DNA of 64,000 bases, from positions 1-64,000 of the forward strand of contig PIZK01000036.1 of the NCBI GenBank assembly GCA_002835545.1, in the 5' to 3' direction. The notes beneath the pieces were generated by a model, which saw only the letters and a list, made by a program, of their open reading frames with translations, had not been told where the DNA came from and did no database searches. Shown one piece after another: positions 36,084 through 45,038 of the stretch (positions are counted from its first letter, which is position 1; every line of letters begins with the position of its first letter). Made by a program: the position numbers and the translations under genes. Source of the DNA: Alteromonadales bacterium alter-6D02 (GTDB lineage: Bacteria > Pseudomonadota > Gammaproteobacteria > Enterobacterales > Psychrobiaceae).

Positions 36084-37727
36084 TTACTTTTTCTGTAATT
36101 GATTGAAGTCTGTTCTTAGTTTTACAAATCGTTTTTGGTGAGCTTTAGATAGTTTCATACCGTTTAAGACACGGAAGGATTCTTTACACTCACCCATCAG
36201 TGACTTAACGTATTTCTTTTTTTCTTGCATCAACTTAATCTGCGCCTGAGCCACATTAAGCACAGCACCAGAATTAACAGGGGAGATAAATATTGCTTGT
36301 TTAAATAACTCTAACGCTTCGAGGTTGTTACCAGCACTATAGGCGTCGATACCTTGGCGTGTTATTTTATTAAATTCTGCTTTCTTTTCTACGACTTCGT
36401 CATCATTTAATCGCGCTTGAATTTGATTCGTGATGTCATTCGTATCATCGAGTTGTTCTGCGAACTTAGATGCCAATTCAAAGTCACTTAAATTTAACAG
36501 CGTAATACAGGTATCCGGCGCCAACTCATCGGGTAAGCTCCATTCATCATCTTCATCACAAAAGCCATGGATTGCCTCCATTAACGTTTTCTTCGATAAT
36601 AAGGTTTCACCTTTGGCGGATTGGAGCTGTGAAATGATGACCCCTTCTAGAGCACTAAAATGATATTTTAACTGTCTTCCTTCTTCGAGCTTTGCACGGT
36701 GAAGGGTACTGGTTAGTTCATTTTGCAGCTTATAAATAGCATTGGGTTCTTCACTGTGGGCGACTTGATTAATAATGCTGCGCGTATAATTAAACAAATG
36801 GTCTGTGCCAGTATGGACTGAGCGACGGCTTAGTTGGAGTAACTGGCCGTAGCTATCTTTTACCAGTGCGTGGTTGTGGTTTGCTGTGGCAACATCCACC
36901 ATTAGCTGATGGCGGCTCATTGAATAAGGAGATATCTCTAAACTCTTAGTTAACGTTTTTTCAGCTGTTTCTGCTTGCTTATTCGCTAGCTGTACTTGTG
37001 CTAATAAGTCCATGGCATCCACGTTATTAACCTGTTGCTTTAATACTGCTTTTAAACGCGCTTCTGCATGTTCTAATTTTGATAGACCAAGGTAAGCACG
37101 AGCAAGGGTAATGTTGGCCCAGATAAGCTCGCGTTCCTTTAAGATGCTAGCAAGTATTTCCGTTGCTTCCTCATACCGTTCTTCACGACACATAAAATCA
37201 GTCATCATTTGCAATATTAAGGCACTATAACGATTTTTTTCTTTGATTAAACTTTTGCAGGTGGCGATAGCCCGTGGGAAGTCTTTTTTGTCAGAGCAAT
37301 GATGAATAGCGCTAAGGGATAATCGCTTAGACCAAGCTTTCTGTAAGCGATTATCAAGCAACCGTTGGGAGAATGGCTTAATGATATAATCGTCAGGCGC
37401 CATTTCCATTGTGCCAAGGACTGCGGCGCGGTCGGTTTCTGCGGAGACAATAACAAAGAGAGTATCTGGCTTGATTAAGCGTAGCGTCCTAAGTTCTTCC
37501 AGTAACTGGCGACCATTTTTATTGCTACCGAGGTTATATTCAACCAGTAATAAATGATATTCCTTAGCTCGACAAGCGCGCACCGCAGCTTCACCGTTAT
37601 CGGCAAAGTCTACTTTTCTAACCCCAAAATTACTTAATATACCTTTCATCATTATTTGAAAGGGACGCTGAGGATCAACAAGTAATACTTGAAGCTTTGG
37701 GTAAGGTATTTTTATTACTGCAGACAA
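36084..37727 (-). CDS. REC-TPR response-regulator-like protein with Glu at the phosphorylation site
   Basis: A 547-residue cytoplasmic protein: receiver domain (about 12-135) followed by helical tetratricopeptide-like repeats (about 140-540). In the receiver, LLVDPQ supplies Asp18 of the acidic pocket, SAET the Thr/Ser region and YIIKPF the conserved Lys. The phosphoacceptor position in YHLLLVEYNLG is Glu63, not Asp; the codon reads GAA, so this is not a translation slip. This substitution mimics constant phosphorylation in some regulators. The TPR part presumably binds a partner protein. No histidine kinase is adjacent. Confidence 0.88.
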   Translation of the reverse strand: MSAVIKIPYPKLQVLLVDPQRPFQIMMKGILSNFGVRKVDFADNGEAAVRACRAKEYHLLLVEYNLGSNKNGRQLLEELRTLRLIKPDTLFVIVSAETDRAAVLGTMEMAPDDYIIKPFSQRLLDNRLQKAWSKRLSLSAIHHCSDKKDFPRAIATCKSLIKEKNRYSALILQMMTDFMCREERYEEATEILASILKERELIWANITLARAYLGLSKLEHAEARLKAVLKQQVNNVDAMDLLAQVQLANKQAETAEKTLTKSLEISPYSMSRHQLMVDVATANHNHALVKDSYGQLLQLSRRSVHTGTDHLFNYTRSIINQVAHSEEPNAIYKLQNELTSTLHRAKLEEGRQLKYHFSALEGVIISQLQSAKGETLLSKKTLMEAIHGFCDEDDEWSLPDELAPDTCITLLNLSDFELASKFAEQLDDTNDITNQIQARLNDDEVVEKKAEFNKITRQGIDAYSAGNNLEALELFKQAIFISPVNSGAVLNVAQAQIKLMQEKKKYVKSLMGECKESFRVLNGMKLSKAHQKRFVKLRTDFNQLQKK

Positions 37728-37865
37728 TAAATGTCCTTATATTCCATAAACGGTATAAGTGGTTATCATATAAGAAATCGAAAGAAATAAAAATAATAAA
37801 TAACTAATAGTGTAGAGGAATTACAGGGTGTTAGGAAGATTTTTGAGTCTTAGAAGAGAGCTTGA

Positions 37866-37950
<85 letters not shown>

Positions 37951-38076
37951 AATCAAGTACGGAGCGCATAGTAGTGCACTTAGCGGTGAAGGTAAAGCAT
38001 TTTTTTATAAAAATTTATTAAAGTTCTTATTAAGTGTGCCGATAAGATAATTAGTGTACATTTACGTGTGTTTTCT

Positions 38077-38574
38077 ATGCAGATTGGCGAACTTTTAGTC
38101 GGAGAAATCCAGCTAGGGCAACAATTAAATAATAGTATTGAACAAAGTCAGCAAGCTGACTTTGCGCTATTGCTGTCAATGCTATCAAAAGATGTCTGTG
38201 ACCAAAGTCAATTTCATTTTAAACAGCAAGATCAAACTGAGACGACTGAACAAATTGATCTGAGAAAGCAATTTGAAATGCCGCAACCTCAGCAATTAAT
38301 CGGTGAAGAAAAGGATAGTGCACAATCATTGTCTCAAACCAAGATTGCTGCTGAAGAAGGGTTAGTGGCAGCACGCTTAAGCCATTGTATTCAACCTGAA
38401 CCATTGTGTTATCAATTAGAAAAAATTGAAAGTTTTGAACGCGATATCTTTGATAATCTTGATTTTGTTAACGCTGCTAAAGTGCTGGGCCAATCAGTTG
38501 AGCCGATTGAGTCTGCTATAAACCTGAATCAGGTTATTGCTGCACAACAGGCTTATCAGGCAAACCTTATTTAA
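38077..38574 (+). CDS. VC2046/SO_2500-type conserved protein
   Basis: A protein of about 165 residues that resembles the uncharacterised VC2046/SO_2500 family of Vibrio and Shewanella: an N-terminal LNNSIEQSQQADFALLLSMLSKDVCDQSQF and a C-terminal helical tail (INLNQVIAAQQAYQANLI). Charged and Gln-rich middle, no signal peptide. The ATG at 38077 is preferred over the GTG three codons earlier; neither has a clear ribosome-binding site. Function unknown. It follows the tRNA-Tyr gene on the opposite strand. Confidence 0.75.
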   Translation: MQIGELLVGEIQLGQQLNNSIEQSQQADFALLLSMLSKDVCDQSQFHFKQQDQTETTEQIDLRKQFEMPQPQQLIGEEKDSAQSLSQTKIAAEEGLVAARLSHCIQPEPLCYQLEKIESFERDIFDNLDFVNAAKVLGQSVEPIESAINLNQVIAAQQAYQANLI

Positions 38575-38607
38575 CCCCTTTCTATTTCAAGCCCGTTTTA
38601 GTAATGG

Positions 38608-39141
38608 TTAACTACCACAACATTTCTTAAATTTTTTGTTACTACCACAAATACAAATATCGTTACGCTTGGGCATTGGTATCTTTTGTTCTGGATACGT
38701 CGCATCAACATAGTACCAAGCATGCGTTGGTAAGCTTTCTTTCTCTGTTAAGCGCTCTGCTAACAGGCTGTCTATCGGTTGCTGTGAAAAGGTTGAATGT
38801 TCATGGTGATAGTGAATTTCGCCGTCTTGTTTATACCAAGCTATAAATTCGACCTGAGCATTCGAGCCTTGTTCTGTGAAAGAACGAACGTCAAGCCCTA
38901 ACCAATGGCATTGACTATTCCATTGCTTAATCGATTGGTGAGAAATGTTATGTCTCGTTTGAGGGCTGTGAGTAATTACAAGATAGTCAATGTCTGCGAC
39001 GACAAAAGCGCAATAACGGCTCTTCATTAATTGATGTGCATTTGTGGCAGTTAAAGTGCCTTGATGCAGTGGCGAGCAGCATTGTTGATAGGTTAGCTCA
39101 GACCCACAAGGGCAGTTACTCATGAGTGGTGTAGTTTTCAT
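38608..39141 (-). CDS. YchJ family SEC-C motif protein
   Basis: A 177-residue protein with a SEC-C metal-binding motif at each end (CPCGSELTYQQCC near residue 10-22, and CICGSNKKFKKCC at the C-terminus) and a central NTF2-like domain (ATNAHQLMKSRYCAFVVADIDYL). It matches E. coli YchJ. Role unknown; the SEC-C motifs may bind zinc and assist protein contacts. The start may be Met7 (39123), which gives the usual MSNCPCG. It overlaps the 3' end of the upstream secreted-protein gene. Confidence 0.9.
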   Translation of the reverse strand: MKTTPLMSNCPCGSELTYQQCCSPLHQGTLTATNAHQLMKSRYCAFVVADIDYLVITHSPQTRHNISHQSIKQWNSQCHWLGLDVRSFTEQGSNAQVEFIAWYKQDGEIHYHHEHSTFSQQPIDSLLAERLTEKESLPTHAWYYVDATYPEQKIPMPKRNDICICGSNKKFKKCCGS

Positions 39142-39736
39142 ACCATTGGGCTGGGTAGTAAGGATCGTAATGTAAATTGTCGACCGCTTTTGCGTTGATA
39201 TAGGACTTTATTTTTGCTTTGCTGTTTGCTTCAGCCCAAATTCCCCAACTGTCATCTGACTGACGTTTGAATGTAATCATAAACTTCCCTGCATGTTGTT
39301 TTGCTGGCTGTTTACTTTCTTTGGGCGGAATAATTGTGACAACATAATAGCCGACATCGTTAATCGTATTTTCACCGGTGAGACGATTAGTTACCCTAAA
39401 TTGAAGATCTAAAGATGAGTTATGCTTTTTAAGCCGCGAAAAATAACGACTGTACAATTGCATTAAATCATTTTGTCCTTGCATGACTGGTAAATGCTTA
39501 CCAGCAGAGATGTAATGTCCATCTGGTGTATATACATCGACCATTTTTTGCGGATCAAGCGATAAATATGCTTTGCTTAATCGCTCATAGCATATATTGA
39601 CTTCAGGTTGGGTTACTCCTGTTAACTGATCTTTCTGTTGCTGTGCAAAGGCAACAGAACTTGCCACGCCACTTGTTAGCATGGCAGCCGTAAGCCAGAA
39701 GACAGATTTTTTATAACAGAAATTCATTAATGTCAT
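39116..39736 (-). CDS. Exported NTF2-like (SnoaL/DUF4440) protein
   Basis: A 206-residue protein with a signal peptide (about 1-32, cleavage after AFA) and an NTF2-like fold (about 45-170: LSKAYLSLDPQKMVDVYTPDGHYISAG, GKFMITFKRQSDDSWGIWAEANS). Such pockets bind small ligands or act as enzymes, and function cannot be assigned. Its stop lies inside the start of the YchJ-like gene, so the two are translationally coupled; the pairing of a periplasmic and a cytoplasmic NTF2-fold protein is curious. Confidence 0.8.
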   Translation of the reverse strand: MTLMNFCYKKSVFWLTAAMLTSGVASSVAFAQQQKDQLTGVTQPEVNICYERLSKAYLSLDPQKMVDVYTPDGHYISAGKHLPVMQGQNDLMQLYSRYFSRLKKHNSSLDLQFRVTNRLTGENTINDVGYYVVTIIPPKESKQPAKQHAGKFMITFKRQSDDSWGIWAEANSKAKIKSYINAKAVDNLHYDPYYPAQWYENYTTHE

Positions 39737-39892
39737 TATGGATAACCCTTATTAAACTAGGTTTATTTTGTGCTAGATAATGTGTCAAGTAAAGTTGAAC
39801 ATTGGTACAAAATGTTTCTAAAGGTTATTTTGTGAAATATTAATATATAATTCAATAGTCTAATTAATTTGTTTTTACTAAAGTACTAATAC

Positions 39893-41227
39893 TTAATGTT
39901 TTGGTGTGAATAGTGAATGGTATAATTTTGCAGCATATTCGTCAGTCATGCCGGAAATATAATCACAGATAATGCGCATCTGAACTTCATCTTTTTTATC
40001 TTGGGCGTCTAACCATCGTCCTTTGGTGGTTTCTGGCAATAACCGAAGAGGGTCTGATGCAAAAGCTTCAAATAACTCCATGACAATTTGTTGCCCCTTA
40101 TATTCCATTGCTTGAAATTCAGGTTTCAAGATGACTCGGTTAAAGACAAAGCGTTTTAGTATTTCAAGTAGCGCAAAGTAATCAGGACTTAGTTTTGCAT
40201 TATATGCGAGTAAGGGCTCTTCAAATCCATCAACTTTCACAATATCAATTGCCGTTACTAGTATGTTAACAAGTTCTCCAATGGCGTCTTTACGCAGGTA
40301 TTGCTCTGTAGAAAATAGTTTTTGGGTGATTTCATCGATTTCATCTTCAATAGGATTATGCTCAAGGTCACTCAGTACATTAACAACGTCTTTACGCCAC
40401 TGGTTATAGCTGACTGTTCCCATGACTATAGCATCTTCTAAATCATGAACTGAGTAGGCGATATCATCTGCTAACTCCATTACCGAGCAATCAAAGGACT
40501 TATACTGACTTTGCTGGTGGGGAGATGGCTGTTTAGCATCAATTATTGCTCTGGTACTACTTAGTAGTGTTATATCTTGAGATGATAACGGCTCAAGTAC
40601 CCAAGATAAAGCACTGGCATCAACATCGAAAATAGCTTTTGGTGGTAACCAATTGTGCGCTTTTAATTGTCTAAAACTCTCACTGGGCTGGTCGGGATAG
40701 TGACCTACTACCTGCTGATGCAAGACGGGATACTTTAAAGTGCCTAGCAAGCTGCGCCTAGTTAAATTCATGCCGTGCAGTGGGGTATAAGGCTCAAGTC
40801 TAGTTAGTATTCTAAACGTTTGACCATTCCCTTCGAACCCACCATGATCGCGCATCATGTAGTTTAGTGCAACTTCGCCACCGTGACCAAACGGTGGGTG
40901 ACCAATATCATGGGCGAGGCCAAGCGTTTCAATTAAGGTTTCATTAAACCCTAATAACCGATCTAAGTCAGGATGATATGCACTGAGATGGCTAATTATC
41001 CCTGCACCGATTTGTGCAACTTCAAGCGAGTGTGTTAATCGCGTACGGTAAAAATCACTTTGCCCAATACCGACGACCTGCGTCTTTGCTTGTAAACGTC
41101 TAAAGGCTGCTGAGTGTAAAATTCGGGCTCGGTCACGTTGATAACTGTTGCGGTGATCGTGGTGACGCTCTTTGCCTTCTGCGTTTTTTCTAGCCAGCCA
41201 TAGGGATGTTATCTGTTTATCGTTCAT
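39893..41227 (-). CDS. dgt: dGTPase-family HD hydrolase
   Basis: A 444-residue HD-domain deoxynucleoside triphosphate triphosphohydrolase of the dGTPase family (type II/III length). SAAFRRLQAKTQVVGIGQSDFYRTRLTHSLEVAQIG and the metal site GLAHDIGHPPFGHGGEVAL are near perfect, with the third ligand in MELADDIAYSVHDLEDA (about 245-262). It hydrolyses dGTP to deoxyguanosine and triphosphate; related enzymes contribute to phage resistance by depleting dNTPs. The ATG at 41227 is chosen; a GTG three codons upstream is also in frame. Confidence 0.92.
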   Translation of the reverse strand: MNDKQITSLWLARKNAEGKERHHDHRNSYQRDRARILHSAAFRRLQAKTQVVGIGQSDFYRTRLTHSLEVAQIGAGIISHLSAYHPDLDRLLGFNETLIETLGLAHDIGHPPFGHGGEVALNYMMRDHGGFEGNGQTFRILTRLEPYTPLHGMNLTRRSLLGTLKYPVLHQQVVGHYPDQPSESFRQLKAHNWLPPKAIFDVDASALSWVLEPLSSQDITLLSSTRAIIDAKQPSPHQQSQYKSFDCSVMELADDIAYSVHDLEDAIVMGTVSYNQWRKDVVNVLSDLEHNPIEDEIDEITQKLFSTEQYLRKDAIGELVNILVTAIDIVKVDGFEEPLLAYNAKLSPDYFALLEILKRFVFNRVILKPEFQAMEYKGQQIVMELFEAFASDPLRLLPETTKGRWLDAQDKKDEVQMRIICDYISGMTDEYAAKLYHSLFTPKH

Positions 41228-41381
41228 TAGATACACTTGAAAGGATTTAATTAAACTCAGTATAGTGTACGCCTTGCTTTAAGTCATTATTGTTTTAAAG
41301 CAAGACGCTAGCTCAAGGGCCTAATTTAATTATCATTTTTCAGTTTTAACAGAGCACTCCAATGATAAACATGCCTTAGGT

Positions 41382-42587
41382 CTATTGAGAATAGGTTGAT
41401 AAAAAACGGCCAAACTTTTCCATGGCTGCAGTTAAATCGTGAGCGTGAGGAAGCGAGACAATTCTAATATGGTCGGGCTCAGGCCAATTAAAGGCAGTAC
41501 CATGAACAAGTAGAATTTTTTCCGTTTTCAGTAGGTCGAACACCAGTTGTTGATCGTCTTTAATATTAAATTTTTTGATATCAAGCTTCGGAAATAAATA
41601 CATTGCCCCTTTTGGCTTAACACAGGTAACACCATCAATCTGAGTTAAGGCATCGTACGCTGCGTTACGTTGCTCGAGCAAACGTCCTCCTGGTAATATC
41701 AACTCATTAATACTCTGATAACCGCCTAAAGCAGTCTGAATCGCATGTTGACAGGGGACATTAGCACACAGGCGCATTGACGCGAGCATGTTTAAGCCAT
41801 CGATATAACCTTGGGCTTTAAATTTTGCGCCAGAGATAACCATCCAGCCAGCACGAAAGCCAGCAATACGGTAAGCTTTAGATAAGCCATTAAATGTCAC
41901 GATGACTAAATCGTTCGCTAATGAAGCCGTGTGGGTATGGGTGACACCATCAAACAATATTTTGTCGTAGATTTCATCAGAGAATACCACGAGATTAAAT
42001 TCTCGGGCAATTTGTAATAGCCCTAGCAACAGCTCTTCAGAGTACACTGCCCCTGTTGGGTTGTTTGGGTTGATAATCACAATTGCTTTAGTGTTTTTTG
42101 ACACCTTACTGCGAATATCCTCAAGGTCAGGGAACCAGTCCGCTTGTTCATCACAGCGGTAATGCACAGCTTTACCGCCAGCCAAGTTTACTGAGGCTGT
42201 CCACAAGGGATAATCAGGTGCTGGCACGAGCACTTCATCTCCGTTATTGAGAAGCGCCATGGTCGCGATTTGAATTAATTCAGAAACACCGTTTCCAATA
42301 TAAATGTCGTCAACATCGATGTGCTCGATGACTTCTTGATAGTGATGAAAAACCGCTTTTCGCGCCGAGAATAAGCCTTTAGATTCACAGTAACCTTGTG
42401 CTTGGGGTAAATTGTAGATCACGTCCCGAACAATCTCATCGGGAGCTTCAAACCCGAAAGGCGCAGGATTACCGATATTAAGTTTTAAGATTCGGTGGCC
42501 TTCTTCTTCAAGTCGCTGTGCTTCTTCATGAACTGGACCGCGAATGTCATAACAGACATTATGTAATTTGTTCGACTTGTTGAACAC
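41382..42587 (-). CDS. alaA: Alanine/glutamate-pyruvate aminotransferase
   Basis: A 401-residue class I aminotransferase, most like E. coli AlaA (405 residues). KLNIGNPAPFGFEAPDE at the start, PNNPTGAVYSEELL, the PLP-binding Lys in FNGLSKAYRIAGFRAGW and the Arg in HIRIVSLP near the end are present. It makes alanine from pyruvate and glutamate. A single-gene unit, with the dGTPase gene downstream and no shared spacing. Confidence 0.93.
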   Translation of the reverse strand: MFNKSNKLHNVCYDIRGPVHEEAQRLEEEGHRILKLNIGNPAPFGFEAPDEIVRDVIYNLPQAQGYCESKGLFSARKAVFHHYQEVIEHIDVDDIYIGNGVSELIQIATMALLNNGDEVLVPAPDYPLWTASVNLAGGKAVHYRCDEQADWFPDLEDIRSKVSKNTKAIVIINPNNPTGAVYSEELLLGLLQIAREFNLVVFSDEIYDKILFDGVTHTHTASLANDLVIVTFNGLSKAYRIAGFRAGWMVISGAKFKAQGYIDGLNMLASMRLCANVPCQHAIQTALGGYQSINELILPGGRLLEQRNAAYDALTQIDGVTCVKPKGAMYLFPKLDIKKFNIKDDQQLVFDLLKTEKILLVHGTAFNWPEPDHIRIVSLPHAHDLTAAMEKFGRFLSTYSQ

Positions 42588-42694
42588 CTTGAGTCTCCAC
42601 AGAAATATTATAAATTAGTAGCATTAAACGACTGTTCAACATAGCTTAAAATTAATGATATAGAAAGGGCGACTTTAGTATTCTTTTTAGGCAT

Positions 42695-42721
42695 AAAAAA
42701 ACCTCGCTAAGCGAGGTTTTT
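42695..42721 (-). terminator. Terminator after fldA
   Basis: AAAACCTCGC/GCGAGGTTTT with loop TAA. On the minus strand it is followed by TTTTTTATG, ending the fldA transcript 20 bases after its stop. Confidence 0.88.
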
Positions 42722-42742
42722 AATGACGGTAGTTGTTAACGG

Positions 42743-43267
42743 TTAAGCTAATTCAGCTAAACACATTTCCTCTTGGATTTGTTTAACCCAAGCTTCAACA
42801 CGTTCGTCAGTTAATTCTGGTTGACGATCTTCGTCAATACCTAGACCGATAAAGTGGCTTTCATCAGCTAATGCTTTTGATGCTTCAAACTCATAGCCTT
42901 CAATTGGCCAGTGACCTACAATAATCGCCCCTTTAGGTTCGATGATGTCTTTGAGTGTGCCCATAGCGTCTAAGAAATACTCTGCGTAATCTTCTTGGTC
43001 ACCACAACCGAAGATTGCAACAAGTTTATCGTTGAAGTCAATGTTTTCTAACTCTGGGAAAAAATCATCCCAATCACATTGTGCTTCACCGTAGTACCAT
43101 GTTGGGATACCTAATAATAATAAATCAAATGATTCGAGTTCTGCTGGTGTTGCTTTGGCGATGTCATAAACATCAACTAAGTTTTTACCAAGCTGTTTTT
43201 GAATCATCTTTGCAACAGCTTCGGTGTTACCCGTATCACTGCCAAAAAACATACCTACACTAGCCAT
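42743..43267 (-). CDS. fldA: Flavodoxin FldA
   Basis: A 174-residue long-chain flavodoxin, an FMN-binding electron carrier for radical SAM enzymes such as BioB and QueE, both encoded in this window. The phosphate loop FGSDTGNTEAVA (8-19), the aromatic loop IPTWYYGEAQCDWDDF and the second isoalloxazine loop GCGDQEDYAEYF are all present. It ends the ybfF-DUF2788-ybfE-fldA same-strand group and lies eight bases after ybfE. Confidence 0.97.
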   Translation of the reverse strand: MASVGMFFGSDTGNTEAVAKMIQKQLGKNLVDVYDIAKATPAELESFDLLLLGIPTWYYGEAQCDWDDFFPELENIDFNDKLVAIFGCGDQEDYAEYFLDAMGTLKDIIEPKGAIIVGHWPIEGYEFEASKALADESHFIGLGIDEDRQPELTDERVEAWVKQIQEEMCLAELA

Positions 43268-43275
43268 AAATATTC

Positions 43276-43602
43276 CTATGCTTTATCTAGTTCTATTGTC
43301 TCTGGTGACAGTGTATCGTTGGTATGCGATAAAGCATTGATCTGTGTCACCAGTATTGATTCTATTACTTGACTGCGGCTCATGTTGTTTACTGCAGCAA
43401 GCTCGTTTAATTTATTGAATAACTCTGTTTCAACTTTTAATTCAACGCGTTTTAGGCCCTTGGCTTTGTCTCGTTTGACTTGGTTACGCTTGTTAACCAA
43501 TAATTGGTCTTTACGAGAAAGCGGATTAGTTTTAGGGCGTCCACGGTTTTTTTCGTTGGCAAACAGATCAATGGTTGTTCTATCGTTGGATGCTTTTGCC
43601 AT
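43276..43602 (-). CDS. ybfE: LexA-regulated protein YbfE
   Basis: A 108-residue basic protein matching YbfE, which lies upstream of fldA in E. coli and is LexA-controlled there. Highlights are DRTTIDLFANEKNRGRPKTNPLSRK and a ribbon-helix-helix-like C-terminal part (VELKVETELFNKLNELAAVNNMSRSQVIE). It may bind DNA. No LexA box (CTGT-N8-ACAG) was recognised immediately upstream. Co-transcribed with fldA. Confidence 0.93.
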   Translation of the reverse strand: MAKASNDRTTIDLFANEKNRGRPKTNPLSRKDQLLVNKRNQVKRDKAKGLKRVELKVETELFNKLNELAAVNNMSRSQVIESILVTQINALSHTNDTLSPETIELDKA

Positions 43603-43626
43603 ATCTTTTATCTGTAAACGTCTTGA

Positions 43627-43848
43627 TTAACCAAGACCGTTTGTATTCCAAAATGCTTGAATTAGTCCCTTAGCAACGAAGCCAAGGCAGCCAAAGGTCA
43701 GAACACCCCATACAACGATTTTTCCAAAGAAAGGTACTTGTCCTTTCTTTAATACGTCATGGATAGCCATACCAATAAGAAAGAAAATCCCAGCGAATAA
43801 GAAGTTTAATCCTACTGTTTCAAGTTGTTGAAATTCTTGTGGAGTCAT
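43627..43848 (-). CDS. DUF2788 small membrane protein
   Basis: A 73-residue protein with two membrane segments (about 13-30 and 45-63), of the DUF2788 family found between ybfF and ybfE in several gammaproteobacteria. The start at 43848 gives the usual MTPQEFQQLE; the frame is open 12 codons more. Function unknown. Confidence 0.85.
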   Translation of the reverse strand: MTPQEFQQLETVGLNFLFAGIFFLIGMAIHDVLKKGQVPFFGKIVVWGVLTFGCLGFVAKGLIQAFWNTNGLG

Positions 43849-43961
43849 TGTTGTAACTAGGGTTGTGAAATTATTGAGGCGCAATATAGCATAATAGCCG
43901 TAGTGGTGCTACGGCTCTATTATAAAATTTATTGCGCGGTCTATCTGATTTTTTTGACTCT

Positions 43962-44735
43962 TTAATTTTGATGGTTGCTAAGAAAGTCATCGACTATTTT
44001 GTTTACGCTAGCAGGCTTTTCTGCATGGAGCCAATGACCCGTTCCTTGCACTATTTTTGCTTGTGCTTGAGGGAAGTAGCCCATGATTGTCGGGCGATGC
44101 TCAGCGAGGATATAGTTTGAATTTCCTCCTTTTACAAATAGGGTCGGCTTATCATAAGTTCCCGTTGTCGTCAGGCCAGTAATAATACTGCTATAGTTTT
44201 TATGTAAGCCGTCTAGATTGCAGCGCCAAAAATGGGTTGAGTTGGTATCTTTTGCTAAGTTTTTTAACAGAAATTGTGCAATACCAGGTTCAATACCTTG
44301 AGCGACGAGATGTTTACTGGCGTCAGTTCTATTATTTATTTGTTCTAGGTTCACTGTTTTGAGTGCGTTAAAAATATGATTATGACGATCAGTGTAGGCT
44401 ACTGGTGCGATATCTATGACGGTTAATGTGTTAATAAGTTGCGGTTTTAAAAGCGCTAGCTCCATGGCGACTTTTCCACCCATAGAGTGCCCGACAATAT
44501 TGACCTTATTTAAACCCAGCTCATCACACAGATCAGAAACGCTATTAGCCATATCCGGATAGCTAATCGAGTTTGTGTGTGGCGAAAGGCCGTGATTGGG
44601 TAAATCAATGCTGATCACTTGATATGTAGTTGAGAGGTGACGGGCTAAGCGGCCCAAATTATCTAAGGTGCCAAATAAACCGTGTAATAAGATAACCGGT
44701 TGCCCGTCGCCAATAATTTTGTAATTAAGTTGCAT
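43962..44735 (-). CDS. ybfF: Alpha/beta hydrolase, esterase YbfF
   Basis: A 257-residue alpha/beta hydrolase matching E. coli YbfF, an acyl-CoA or ester hydrolase. The oxyanion motif LLHGLFGTLDNLG, the nucleophile elbow GHSMGG (Ser at about 83), and the catalytic His in GTGHWLHAEKP are present. It is normally divergent from seqA; here maeA has come between the two. Confidence 0.93.
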   Translation of the reverse strand: MQLNYKIIGDGQPVILLHGLFGTLDNLGRLARHLSTTYQVISIDLPNHGLSPHTNSISYPDMANSVSDLCDELGLNKVNIVGHSMGGKVAMELALLKPQLINTLTVIDIAPVAYTDRHNHIFNALKTVNLEQINNRTDASKHLVAQGIEPGIAQFLLKNLAKDTNSTHFWRCNLDGLHKNYSSIITGLTTTGTYDKPTLFVKGGNSNYILAEHRPTIMGYFPQAQAKIVQGTGHWLHAEKPASVNKIVDDFLSNHQN

Positions 44736-45038
44736 TTTTGTTCTCTACTTTTATGAAGCGTAACCGTCAGAGGATAAGGGGTTAAACACGCTAAAATTGC
44801 GATAAACAACAATTAAGAATGAATACAAACGCTTAGCTTATTTAAACGTTCGTTTTAATTTAATTTTTTAATTAATAATAAGTTAAGTCTATTTTTAAAC
44901 AAATAAACTTTGAGTTGTAGTAAGTATTTTAACTGATCTTTTAGACTAAAGGATATATAATTACCGTTAATAATCAGTATAACAATTTGTGATGGCTTAA
45001 ACGCATCATAATAAAAAATAACACTGGATGATGTAATT
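44736..45038. other. AT-rich spacer upstream of maeA
   Basis: About 300 bases with no gene. It holds the ybfF and maeA promoters: a TATAAT at 44956-44961 is the best -10 for maeA, without a good -35 element. AAACG-TT-CGTTT at about 44847-44858 is a small palindrome and possible operator. Confidence 0.4.
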
